DNA of 19,505 nucleotides from positions 1 to 19,505 of the forward strand of contig JAZHDG010000056.1 of the NCBI GenBank assembly GCA_036584525.1. The letters are read 5' to 3'. The notes beneath the pieces were generated by a model. It saw only the letters and a list, made by a program, of their open reading frames with translations, was not told where the DNA came from and did not search any database. The DNA comes from UBA6181 sp016934015 (GTDB lineage Bacteria; Bacillota_I; Bacilli_A; Acholeplasmatales; Acholeplasmataceae). How positions within the stretch are numbered: position 1 is the first letter of the stretch; every line of letters begins with the position of its first letter. The position numbers and the translations under genes were made by a program. Below, piece after piece: positions 7,511 to 14,367 of this stretch.

Positions 7511-8380
7511 CTAAATTGATTTATTGTCTGAACCAAACATTAAAATCTTTTCACGAATGACTTGTTTGATTGCTTCATAACCTGGGTTTAGAAGCTTTCT
7601 TGGATCAAATCCTTTACCTTCTAAGTCTTTGCCTGCTTCAATATATTTACGTGTTGCTGCAGCAAATGCAAGTTGTAGTTCAGTATTAACATTAATCTTA
7701 GATACACCAAGGCTAATTGCTTTTTTAACCATATGTTCAGGAATTCCAGTTCCACCATGTAATACTAGCGGAATACCATTAGTGACACGTTGAACTTCTT
7801 CTAATACTTCAAAGTTTAGGCCTTTCCAATTTGCTGGATATTTACCATGAATATTACCGATACCTGCAGCAAACATATCAACACCTGTAGCGGCTAATGC
7901 TGCACATTCTTTTGGATCTGCAATTTCACCCATTCCGATAACGCCGTCTTCTTCACCACCGATTGCACCTACTTCAGCTTCAACTGAAACACCTTTTGCG
8001 TGGCAAGCAGCAACAATTTCTTTTGTTTTTTCTAAGTTTTCAGCGAAAGGATAATGAGAACCATCAAACATAATCGATGTGAATCCAGCCTCTAAAGCTT
8101 TATAAGATCCTTCATAAGTTCCATGATCTAGATGAACTGCAACTGGAACAGTTACATTGTAAAACTTATCAAGTTCATGAACCATGGCCATTACATTACG
8201 ATAACCACCCATATATTTTGCTGCACCTTCTGATACACCAAGAATAACTGGTGATTTTAATTCTTCAACAGTTGTTAAAACTGCTTTAATCCATTCTAAG
8301 TTATTAATATTGATTTGAGCAATTCCATAACCTTCTTTATGTGCTTTTAAAAGCATTTCTCTTGCGGATACGACTGACAT
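7511..8380 (-). CDS. fba: class II fructose-1,6-bisphosphate aldolase
   Basis: This zinc enzyme of glycolysis splits fructose-1,6-bisphosphate into glyceraldehyde-3-phosphate and dihydroxyacetone phosphate, and runs in reverse for gluconeogenesis. The 289 residues match Bacillus FbaA in length and pattern. Catalytic D85 and zinc ligand H86 lie in HLDHGT; further zinc ligands are H178 (NIHGKYP) and H208 (VLHGGTG). Substrate-phosphate motifs GGTGIP and KINVNTEL are present. The ATG has AGGAGG about 9 bases upstream, and there is a near-consensus promoter. In Bacillus fbaA also lies shortly after rpoE-pyrG. The strong promoter fits high expression of a core glycolytic enzyme; transcription could also run in from pyrG, since no good terminator follows pyrG. 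Confidence 0.97.
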   Translation of the reverse strand: MSVVSAREMLLKAHKEGYGIAQININNLEWIKAVLTTVEELKSPVILGVSEGAAKYMGGYRNVMAMVHELDKFYNVTVPVAVHLDHGTYEGSYKALEAGFTSIMFDGSHYPFAENLEKTKEIVAACHAKGVSVEAEVGAIGGEEDGVIGMGEIADPKECAALAATGVDMFAAGIGNIHGKYPANWKGLNFEVLEEVQRVTNGIPLVLHGGTGIPEHMVKKAISLGVSKINVNTELQLAFAAATRKYIEAGKDLEGKGFDPRKLLNPGYEAIKQVIREKILMFGSDNKSI

Positions 8381-8417
8381 TTATATATTCCTCCTATTTG
8401 AATATTTCAACATTCTT

Positions 8418-8446
8418 ATTATATTACAATATACCCCTTTTATCAA
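8418..8446 (-). promoter_or_regulatory. fba promoter
   Basis: On the minus strand, TTGATA (8441-8446), a 17-base spacer and a perfect TATAAT (8418-8423). The leader is about 30 bases and ends in AGGAGG before the fba ATG. This is the best conventional promoter in the window. Confidence 0.8.
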
Positions 8447-8479
8447 TGAATAACACACTTTCACAAACATGAAATCATT

Positions 8480-10081
8480 CTATTTTTTACATGTTTTAGA
8501 AGCCAAAATAAAGTCTCTAAACAGCGGATGAGGTCTTAATGGTCTCGATTTGAATTCTGGGTGAAATTGAACTGCTACAAACCAAGGGTGATTCTTCAAT
8601 TCAACCATTTCAACAAGATGATATTCACTATTATAGCCAGAAATTACCATATCGCTTTCTTCAAATTGATCTAAATAATTATTATTAAACTCATAACGAT
8701 GGCGATGGCGTTCAGTAATTAATTTTTCTTGATAAGCAATAAATGCTTTTGAATCTTCTCGAATTTCACAATCATAACTACCTAGTCTTAATGTCCCACC
8801 TAAATCTTCATCCGTTTCTCTTCCTCGTTGTAGGGAAATCACTGGATTTGGTGTATTCGGATCGATTTCAGTTGAATTTGCACCTTCAATGTTTAACACA
8901 TTTTGTGCATATTCAATCACTGATAATTGCATACCATAACACAAACCTAAAAATGGAACATCATTTTCTCTTGCATATTTAATCGCAGCTAGTTTCCCAC
9001 TGGTTGCTCGATGTCCGAATCCGCCAGGAACCAAGATGCCATCACAATCATGAACATAAAGTCCCACATTTTCATCATCAACATCTTCCGCATTAATCCA
9101 TTTGATCATGACTTTTTGTTTATGATAATAGCCTGCATGTTTTAGTGCTTCAGATACCGATAAATATGCATCATGAAGCTGTACATATTTACCAACTAAA
9201 CCAATCGTTAATTCACCTTCAGGATGCTTAATAGTATATACTAAATCTTCCCAAGCAGAAATGTCTGCTTGTTCTCTTTCATAATCAAAATGCTTTAAAA
9301 TCCAATCATCAATCCCTTGTTTATGTAGATTGATAATAACTTCATATAAAACATCAACATCGATAGATTCAAATACTGCATGTTTATCGACGTCACAAAA
9401 CAATGCAATTTTATCTTTAACTTCATCCGATATCGTAATTTCACTTCGTAACATGATGATATCTGGATGAATCCCAAGGCTCATGAGTTCTTTCACGCTG
9501 TGTTGTGTAGGCTTGGTTTTAATTTCATTCGCTGCCTTTAAGTATGGTACTAGAGTGTTATGAATGTATAACGTATTATGAAATCCAAAATCACGGCGTG
9601 CCTGACGTATTGCTTCTAAAAAAGGTAGAGATTCTATATCCCCAACAGTCCCTCCAATTTCTGTAATCACCACATCTGGATTTGTATGTTTTGCAACATC
9701 TACTAATTTTTTCTTAATTTGATCAGTAATATGTGGAATCACTTGGACGGTAGCACCTAAATAATCGCCACGGCGTTCTCTTTTAAGCACCGTTTGATAA
9801 ATTTTACCCGTTGTAATACTCGAATGGCGATTTAAGTTTTCATCAATAAATCTTTCGTAATGTCCTAAATCTAAATCTGTTTCTGCACCATCTTCAGTGA
9901 CAAACACTTCACCGTGCTGATAAGGGCTCATCGTCCCTGGATCAACATTGATGTAAGGATCAAATTTTTGCATAAACACTTTTAATCCGCGATTTTTCAA
10001 AAGCTGACCTATAGCAGAAGCTGTGATTCCCTTACCTAGACTTGAAACAACCCCGCCTGTTACAAATATATATTTAGCCAT
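8480..10081 (-). CDS. pyrG: CTP synthase
   Basis: PyrG makes CTP from UTP, ATP and glutamine, the last step of pyrimidine nucleotide synthesis. It has 533 residues, the usual length. The N-terminal synthetase domain (to about 270) begins FVTGGVVSSLGKG (P-loop region, 6-18) and includes the conserved VDPGTMSPYQHGEVFVTEDG stretch. The C-terminal glutamine amidotransferase domain has nucleophile C381 in GLCYGMQ and the H507/E509 pair in QFHPEF. I chose the ATG at 10081 (MAKYIFVTGG): it has GGAGG 8-9 bases upstream and matches family starts, while an in-frame ATG 14 codons earlier lies in the leader. Expression is probably controlled by CTP through the leader attenuator described separately. Gene order rpoE-x-pyrG-fba resembles Bacillus. 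Confidence 0.98.
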   Translation of the reverse strand: MAKYIFVTGGVVSSLGKGITASAIGQLLKNRGLKVFMQKFDPYINVDPGTMSPYQHGEVFVTEDGAETDLDLGHYERFIDENLNRHSSITTGKIYQTVLKRERRGDYLGATVQVIPHITDQIKKKLVDVAKHTNPDVVITEIGGTVGDIESLPFLEAIRQARRDFGFHNTLYIHNTLVPYLKAANEIKTKPTQHSVKELMSLGIHPDIIMLRSEITISDEVKDKIALFCDVDKHAVFESIDVDVLYEVIINLHKQGIDDWILKHFDYEREQADISAWEDLVYTIKHPEGELTIGLVGKYVQLHDAYLSVSEALKHAGYYHKQKVMIKWINAEDVDDENVGLYVHDCDGILVPGGFGHRATSGKLAAIKYARENDVPFLGLCYGMQLSVIEYAQNVLNIEGANSTEIDPNTPNPVISLQRGRETDEDLGGTLRLGSYDCEIREDSKAFIAYQEKLITERHRHRYEFNNNYLDQFEESDMVISGYNSEYHLVEMVELKNHPWFVAVQFHPEFKSRPLRPHPLFRDFILASKTCKK

Positions 10082-10102
10082 GACAAATCCTCCATGTTTT
10101 TT

Positions 10103-10148
10103 AAATAGAAAAGAGTCTCCCACAAATAGGAGACTCTTAGGTGTGCCC
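10103..10148 (-). promoter_or_regulatory. pyrG leader attenuator: GGGC start plus terminator hairpin
   Basis: On the minus strand the predicted transcript begins at 10148 with GGGCACACC. Six bases later it forms a 10-bp stem AAGAGTCTCC/GGAGACTCTT (10129-10138 and 10111-10120) with an 8-base loop, followed by TTCTATTT. In Bacillus and Lactococcus pyrG, low CTP makes polymerase stall before the C at +4 and add extra G residues. The poly-G 5' end then pairs with a C/U-rich part of the terminator's 5' arm and prevents termination. Here the 5' arm contains UCUCCU, which can pair with a G-run (G-C and G-U pairs). Every element is in place; the mechanism is inferred by analogy. Confidence 0.8.
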
Positions 10149-10154
10149 TTTTAT

Positions 10155-10182
10155 ATTATATCAAATGATTGGATAGTTGCAA
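10155..10182 (-). promoter_or_regulatory. pyrG promoter
   Basis: On the minus strand, TTGCAA (10177-10182), a 16-base spacer and a perfect TATAAT (10155-10160). Six bases (ATAAAA) separate the -10 from the GGGC at 10148-10145, so initiation at the first G is at standard spacing. Confidence 0.75.
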
Positions 10183-10192
10183 CGTTTAAAAA

Positions 10193-10819
10193 TTAAGAAA
10201 GTTCTTTAATATAAATTGGTTGCCCGTTTTCAATTTCTTGATGAAATCCGATTCTTTTTAAATATTTTTCATGTTTTTTATTCCCAGAACTTGTTTTTAA
10301 TATGTTAATACCTTTTGCTTGGAAAAAAACTTTTTGATCCTCAAATAAATAACTAGCAATCTTAAAGTCACGATATTGAGGTGTCGCGAAATCAATGGTA
10401 ATATGTAAAGTTTTTCCTTCAATATTCCCAACCAATAGCCCAGCGGGTACCATGTTTCTTAAAACAAATACTTTAAAACTTCCTTTTGTATTCATTGAAT
10501 GCTCTTGATCCATAAATGACTGAATTTCTGAATGATAAAATGTTTTAAATCTCTCAAAGTAAGCATCATTTTCAGACGTTTCTAAAAGTTGGAAATAGTC
10601 TTTATTTCCATACATTTGAACAAGATAATAAATGTTAATCAATACAATACCTAAATTCATGATGGCGACTGGATAAGATTGAATTAAAAATCCGTATGTT
10701 CCAAAGATAAGAGATCCAATCATGTTAATCCATCTGAGCTTCTTAACTGAACTCATTAACAATGAAATTAAAACGATCAGTGATGCAATATAACCAATAT
10801 ATTCTAAATAGTTTCCCAT
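10193..10819 (-). CDS. YgjV-like membrane domain fused to a GNAT-like domain
   Basis: This 208-residue protein seems to have two parts. Residues 1-75 carry three hydrophobic segments (about 5-23, 31-49 and 51-70) with the pattern YIGYIASLIVLISLLM, then LRWINMIGSLIFGTYGFL and YPVAIMNLGIVLINIYYL, as in YgjV-family inner-membrane proteins. Residues of about 85-208 look like an acetyltransferase fold: beta strands FVLRNMVPAGLLVG and LHITIDFATPQYRD, the helix that usually carries the acetyl-CoA loop, and the closing KYLKRIGFHQ. The glycine-rich acetyl-CoA loop is degenerate (YRDFKIASYLF), so activity is doubtful. I chose the ATG at 10819 because AGAGGT lies 7 bases upstream; an ATG six codons earlier overlaps that site. 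It lies between the rpoE terminator and the pyrG promoter. The function is not known. Confidence 0.78.
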   Translation of the reverse strand: MGNYLEYIGYIASLIVLISLLMSSVKKLRWINMIGSLIFGTYGFLIQSYPVAIMNLGIVLINIYYLVQMYGNKDYFQLLETSENDAYFERFKTFYHSEIQSFMDQEHSMNTKGSFKVFVLRNMVPAGLLVGNIEGKTLHITIDFATPQYRDFKIASYLFEDQKVFFQAKGINILKTSSGNKKHEKYLKRIGFHQEIENGQPIYIKELS

Positions 10820-10853
10820 ATAATTACCTCTTTTCATTCGATCAAAGCTATCA

Positions 10854-10887
10854 TAAAATAAAGCGGAAAACTCTTGGTTATCCGCTT
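10854..10887 (-). terminator. rpoE terminator
   Basis: On the minus strand, a 7-bp stem AAGCGGA/TCCGCTT (10881-10887 and 10861-10867), extendable inward past a T-T mismatch by AAC/GTT, is followed by TATTTTA. It lies 8 bases beyond the rpoE stop. Confidence 0.75.
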
Positions 10888-10895
10888 ATTTATTA

Positions 10896-11441
10896 TTATT
10901 CGTCGTACATATCCTCGTAATCGTCCATGATTTCATTATAATCATCTTCATCATAATCTTCTTTGTCATATTCAATTTCGACTTCATCTTCTACATCATC
11001 TTCATCTGTAGACTTAATTGGTAAATCAATTTCAATATAAGCTTTTTCTTCCTTGATTTCTTCATCAATTTCGACTTCATCTTCTTCATCAGCTTCAACT
11101 TCATCTTCTTCGACTTCTTCAAGCGTATATTCTGTAAAGTCTAGATCTTCTTCTTCATCAGCTTCAATTTCATCCGCATGTACAAAAGCATATCCGTCTT
11201 TATCCCATAATTCCAGATTTCTTTCCTTTAAATCCCATTGGTCATCCCCACAATAAACGAACTTTGCGCTTTGGGTAATATCCATATATAATTGTGTCAA
11301 CCGGTCAATATCTTTCGCATCTACACCTTTAATGTCAGCGACTTGTTTCATTAAGTCTTGAATCGCAATTGGTGATGCACTTGCTTTTAATAATTCTTCT
11401 GCAATCTCAAGCATTGCCAGTGATTTCAATTTGTCATTCAT
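10896..11441 (-). CDS. rpoE: DNA-directed RNA polymerase delta subunit
   Basis: Delta is a Firmicutes RNA polymerase accessory subunit that speeds enzyme recycling, lowers non-specific binding and makes promoters sensitive to initiating nucleotide levels. The 181 residues show the typical two halves. A folded HARE-HTH-type domain (about 8-90) starts LAMLEIAEELLKASASPIAI and includes DDQWDLKERNLELWDKDGYA. The other half (about 92-181) is an extremely acidic, probably disordered tail of Asp and Glu ending DDYEDMYDE. AGGAGG lies 6 bases before the ATG. The gene has its own promoter and terminator. Its closeness to pyrG is conserved in Bacillus. Delta's role in nucleotide-sensitive initiation fits a neighbour whose control depends on nucleotide levels, but that link is inference. 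Confidence 0.95.
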   Translation of the reverse strand: MNDKLKSLAMLEIAEELLKASASPIAIQDLMKQVADIKGVDAKDIDRLTQLYMDITQSAKFVYCGDDQWDLKERNLELWDKDGYAFVHADEIEADEEEDLDFTEYTLEEVEEDEVEADEEDEVEIDEEIKEEKAYIEIDLPIKSTDEDDVEDEVEIEYDKEDYDEDDYNEIMDDYEDMYDE

Positions 11442-11465
11442 CCTATGCCTCCTAAAATCGTATCT

Positions 11466-11494
11466 ATTGTATACTATGTTATCTTATTTTGCAA
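11466..11494 (-). promoter_or_regulatory. rpoE promoter with upstream A-tract
   Basis: On the minus strand, TTGCAA (11489-11494), a 17-base spacer and TACAAT (11466-11471). A run of eight A (11498-11505 as T on the plus strand) ends 4 bases upstream of the -35 and could act as an UP element. It overlaps the stop codon of the upstream gene. Confidence 0.7.
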
Positions 11495-11503
11495 GCATTT
11501 TTT

Positions 11504-11773
11504 TTATGCATATTGTGAGGCAAAAAAGACAATAGCCATGATGATTGCGATTACGATAAAGAGTTTCAGCATTTTTTTGACAAAACTTATGACACCTAAA
11601 ACAATCACAATGATTAAAAATACAGCTCCTAGAATTTTAAACAATTCAGGAATTGGTTGAACGTATTGTTCATAGAGGCCTAAAAACAATCCATCAAGAT
11701 TAAGTGTTTCCATCAAGTAATTATTGATTGAACCGTGAATATTTGTAAAGAAATTTTTAATAACATCCCACAT
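11504..11773 (-). CDS. small uncharacterised membrane protein after recR
   Basis: An 89-residue protein with a soluble N-terminal part (1-45) and two hydrophobic segments (about 46-64, LGAVFLIIVIVLGVIS, and 70-87, LFIVIAIIMAIVFFA) joined by a short basic turn (KKMLK), so probably a helical hairpin in the membrane. I do not recognise the family. The AGGAGG ribosome binding site contains the TAG stop of recR, and the ATG is 11 bases downstream, so it is translated as the last gene of the dnaX-ybaB-recR unit. In Bacillus recR is followed by yaaL and bofA, the latter also a small membrane protein, but I see no sequence similarity to BofA. No terminator follows; read-through into rpoE is possible. 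Confidence 0.8.
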   Translation of the reverse strand: MWDVIKNFFTNIHGSINNYLMETLNLDGLFLGLYEQYVQPIPELFKILGAVFLIIVIVLGVISFVKKMLKLFIVIAIIMAIVFFASQYA

Positions 11774-11784
11774 GATTTAACCTC

Positions 11785-12375
11785 CTAATATGGTTTTCTA
11801 TTTTCAACTGCTTTTGCAAGTGTTAATTCATCTGCATACTTCAAATCTGCACCAACAGGTAATCCATAAGCTAATCTCGTAATGTTAAGATTGGGACTGT
11901 TAAATAGAGATTTCAAATATTTCGCAGTCATTTCACCCTCAACAGTACCGTTAGTCGCAATAATCATTTCTTTAATATTTATAATTCGTTGCTCTAGAGA
12001 TTCAATGTTTAATTCTTTATCCGTGATACCTCTTGAAAAATCAATTAAACCACCTAAAACATGATAAACACCAGTATAACTTTTCATCTTTTCTAAAGCA
12101 AAAACATCCTTTGCATCTGAAACAACCATTAATTGATCATGATCTCTTAAAGGATTTGAACAGATTTCACAAATATCAGTATCAGTTATCATATGACATA
12201 CTTTGCATGTTTTAATTTCTGATTTCAAATTTGCTAAATGCGCAGAAAAAGACAGAATATCATCATTTTCTGTTGTCGTTGCTAAATGAAGTGCAAGTCT
12301 TTCTGCAGTTTTTTCACCTATACCTGGAAGCTTTTCCAAATCTTCGATGATTTGCCTTAAAATTTTAGGGTACAT
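11785..12375 (-). CDS. recR: recombination mediator protein RecR
   Basis: RecR works with RecO (and RecF) to load RecA on gapped DNA during recombinational repair; it forms a ring-shaped clamp. The 196 residues are of normal length and order: helix-hairpin-helix LPGIGEKTAERLA (16-28), a C4 zinc finger (C57, C60, C69, C72), a TOPRIM domain beginning LMVVSDAKDV and including YHVLGGLIDFSRGI and ATNGTVEGEMTAKYL, and a C-terminal segment LAYGLPVGADLKYADELTL with the conserved G-x-D-L-x-Y-x-D-x-x-T pattern. Its ATG overlaps the ybaB stop by one base (TAATG), which indicates translational coupling. Confidence 0.97.
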   Translation of the reverse strand: MYPKILRQIIEDLEKLPGIGEKTAERLALHLATTTENDDILSFSAHLANLKSEIKTCKVCHMITDTDICEICSNPLRDHDQLMVVSDAKDVFALEKMKSYTGVYHVLGGLIDFSRGITDKELNIESLEQRIINIKEMIIATNGTVEGEMTAKYLKSLFNSPNLNITRLAYGLPVGADLKYADELTLAKAVENRKPY

Positions 12376-12665
12376 TAAAAGCCAAACCCACCGAGGCCAC
12401 CGGAAAACTGACCCATGGTCTCTTCCTGTTCTTTATCGATTTGTTTAAGTGCATCGTTGACAGCAAGCAATATCGCATCTTGAAGTATATCAACTTCATC
12501 TGTCATTTCAGGATTGATTTGAACATCAATCACTTGTCTTGTACCTTGCATAATAACAGTCACACCACTTGCTTTACCGAAGAACTCTTTACGTTCTAGT
12601 GCTTCTTGTGCTTCCATCATTTGTTTTTGAATTTTTTTAATTTTGTTTATCATATTGGGATTCAT
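12375..12665 (-). CDS. ybaB: nucleoid-associated protein, YbaB/EbfC family
   Basis: A small DNA-binding dimer (96 residues) that coats the nucleoid and is almost always encoded between dnaX and recR. Family signs are the N-terminal helix NKIKKIQKQMMEAQEALE, the central strands GVTVIMQGTRQVIDVQINPE, the helix DILQDAILLAVNDAL, and a flexible glycine-rich tail (GGLGGFGF). It starts 6 bases after the dnaX stop, with AAGGAG about 9 bases upstream of the ATG, and overlaps recR by one base. The precise role is not settled for the family; suggestions include chromosome organisation and help for RecR-dependent repair. Confidence 0.95.
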   Translation of the reverse strand: MNPNMINKIKKIQKQMMEAQEALERKEFFGKASGVTVIMQGTRQVIDVQINPEMTDEVDILQDAILLAVNDALKQIDKEQEETMGQFSGGLGGFGF

Positions 12666-12671
12666 AGTTGT

Positions 12672-14318
12672 TTACTCCTTGATTGTGATTTTATCCCCAA
12701 AATATTCACGAGCAAGTGAAATGATTTCGGGTTCTCTTTGTTCTTTTATATTATCATCAATATATAATTTTAGATCATAGGGCGGAAGTTTTGGTTTCTT
12801 TTGCCCTTTCTTCCATAAATCCAGGTAGATTTCTTTGATAATCAACCAATCCGTTTTTAAAATTGCTACACAGTCATCAATCAGATGTGATTTATTGTTA
12901 AAAACTTCTAAAATCATTTTTTTTGTTTCAGAATTCATAATTTCCTTACAAAGTTTAGGATCATCATAAACCAATAACATCGTGTCTGAAACAGCTTCTA
13001 ATTCACCTTGTGATAATAGGTAAGCAACCATTTTCAAATGTGGTTTGGGATAATCTTTTAAATATTCCCATCCTGATAATAATAATTCTTTTTTAGCTTT
13101 ATCACTATGATTTAAAATATTCTCAACTTGTTTAATAGTCACAAGTGGTTTTAAATTTGGTTCAAATTTAACCGTTGGTTGTTGTTTAAAGTTTTCTTTT
13201 AATTCTTGAACTTGAAGTTTTAAATCTTCAATCGTCGCATGATAATCAATATTCTTTAACGTTTGATGTTCCATCATCTTAATAAGTGCAAGCTCCACGT
13301 ATGCTCTTTTTTGATGGGTCCATTTCATGTCTTGTTGTACTTGATTTAAAATGTCTAAAAAGAAATAGATTTTATCATATGAGAATAGAGATGATAACAT
13401 TTGATATCTTGGAATTTCAACTTTTGTCGATTTTTCTAACAGTAAATCTCGAAGAGCCAAAATTAAATCATTAATAATTCTTGTAATATCTTTACCTGCG
13501 GCTAATAAATCTTTTAAAATGCCCATCGCTCCAGCAATTTCTTTATTAGAAATCGCTGTCAGTAATTTGATGAGTGATGTTCTAGATACACTACCTGAGA
13601 CTTGATGAACATCTTCTTCGCTCACCTCAGAATCAGAAAATGAAATGGCTTGATCTAGTAACGAGATAGCGTCACGAAGGCCACCTTCTGCATTTTCAGC
13701 AATTGCTAAAATGGCCTCAGGAGAAATTTTAATTTTTTCTTTATCAGCAATTTCACGCAGCTTTTCAATAATATCGCTTGTTTCAATATTCTTGAAATCA
13801 AAACGTTGACATCTTGAGAGAATAGTAGCTGGAACTTTATGAATTTCAGTCGTTGCTAAAATGAAAATAATATGTTTTGGTGGTTCTTCAAGTGTTTTAA
13901 GTAATGCATTAAATGCACCTGGTGTTAACATATGAACTTCATCAATGATATAAACTTTATATCGACCGACTGAAGGCATGTATTTTACTTTATCTCTTAA
14001 ATCACGAATTTCATCAACACCGTTATTCGATGCAGCATCAATTTCAATGACATCAGGAATATCACCTTTATCAATGCCCTTACAAACATCACATGTGTTG
14101 CAAGGTTCTTTCGCGGGTTGATTAAGACAATTCACCGCTTTTGCAAAGATTTTAGCTATGGAAGTTTTTCCGGTTCCCCTTGGACCACTAAAAAGATAAG
14201 CATGTGCTATCTTATCGTGTAATAATGCATTTTGTAATGTTTTGATAATAACTTTTTGGCCAGAAACTTCTTTAAATGATTTAGGTCGATAAGCTCGATA
14301 CAGTGCAACATATGCCAT
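12672..14318 (-). CDS. dnaX: DNA polymerase III subunit tau (DnaX)
   Basis: DnaX is the ATPase of the clamp loader and, as tau, links the loader to the polymerases at the fork. The 548 residues begin YRPKSFKEVSGQ, with Walker A GPRGTGKT (45-52), a zinc module with C64, C73, C76 and C79, Walker B YIIDEVHML, sensor 1 ATTEIHKVPATILSRCQRFDF, then the lid and collar domains. The less conserved part after about residue 370 is the tau-specific region. I see no properly phased slippery heptamer for a gamma form. AAAGGA lies some 10 bases before the ATG, a little far. A perfect palindrome and an extended -10 lie upstream. dnaX-ybaB-recR is a conserved bacterial cluster; the SRP RNA that often precedes it elsewhere is absent here. 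Confidence 0.97.
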   Translation of the reverse strand: MAYVALYRAYRPKSFKEVSGQKVIIKTLQNALLHDKIAHAYLFSGPRGTGKTSIAKIFAKAVNCLNQPAKEPCNTCDVCKGIDKGDIPDVIEIDAASNNGVDEIRDLRDKVKYMPSVGRYKVYIIDEVHMLTPGAFNALLKTLEEPPKHIIFILATTEIHKVPATILSRCQRFDFKNIETSDIIEKLREIADKEKIKISPEAILAIAENAEGGLRDAISLLDQAISFSDSEVSEEDVHQVSGSVSRTSLIKLLTAISNKEIAGAMGILKDLLAAGKDITRIINDLILALRDLLLEKSTKVEIPRYQMLSSLFSYDKIYFFLDILNQVQQDMKWTHQKRAYVELALIKMMEHQTLKNIDYHATIEDLKLQVQELKENFKQQPTVKFEPNLKPLVTIKQVENILNHSDKAKKELLLSGWEYLKDYPKPHLKMVAYLLSQGELEAVSDTMLLVYDDPKLCKEIMNSETKKMILEVFNNKSHLIDDCVAILKTDWLIIKEIYLDLWKKGQKKPKLPPYDLKLYIDDNIKEQREPEIISLAREYFGDKITIKE

Positions 14319-14344
14319 GGGGATTCCATCCTTTCCGTATGATT

Positions 14345-14353
14345 ATTATAACA
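14345..14353 (-). promoter_or_regulatory. putative dnaX promoter, extended -10 type
   Basis: On the minus strand, TGTTATAAT (14353-14345) is an extended -10. No good -35 is seen at 16-18 bases upstream. It lies in the 49-base gap between mnmE and dnaX. Confidence 0.5.
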
Positions 14354-14366
14354 TAAGATGTTATAA
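14346..14366. repeat. perfect 9-bp inverted repeat overlapping the dnaX -10
   Basis: TTATAACAT / ATGTTATAA separated by AAG. In RNA it would be an AT-rich hairpin just after the mnmE stop, but no T-run follows on the minus strand, so it is a poor terminator. Its position over the -10 would also fit an operator. Either reading is inference. Confidence 0.6.
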
Positions 14367-14367
14367 G

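Noticed and set aside
8450..8479. Small hairpin TTTCA/TGAAA after the pyrG stop as a terminator
   Set aside because: A 5-bp AT-rich stem with no T-run is too weak; transcription may read on toward fba.
10082..10123. Upstream in-frame ATG giving a 14-residue extension of PyrG
   Set aside because: It lies in the attenuator leader, is poorly placed for a ribosome binding site, and family members start at MAKYIFVTGG.
11053..11256. Serine-rich open frame on the plus strand
   Set aside because: It is the antisense of the Asp/Glu-repeat tail of rpoE (GAT/GAA codons read backwards) and has no ribosome binding site.
13080..13115. A-rich stretch in dnaX (GCT AAA AAA GAA) as a possible programmed -1 frameshift for a gamma subunit
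   Set aside because: The phase is wrong for an A AAA AAG heptamer: slipping back by one would put the tRNA on TAA. No downstream stem-loop is evident.
14319..14367. SRP RNA (ffs) gene upstream of dnaX, as in Bacillus
   Set aside because: The gap is only 49 bases and contains an AT palindrome and a promoter, not an SRP helix.
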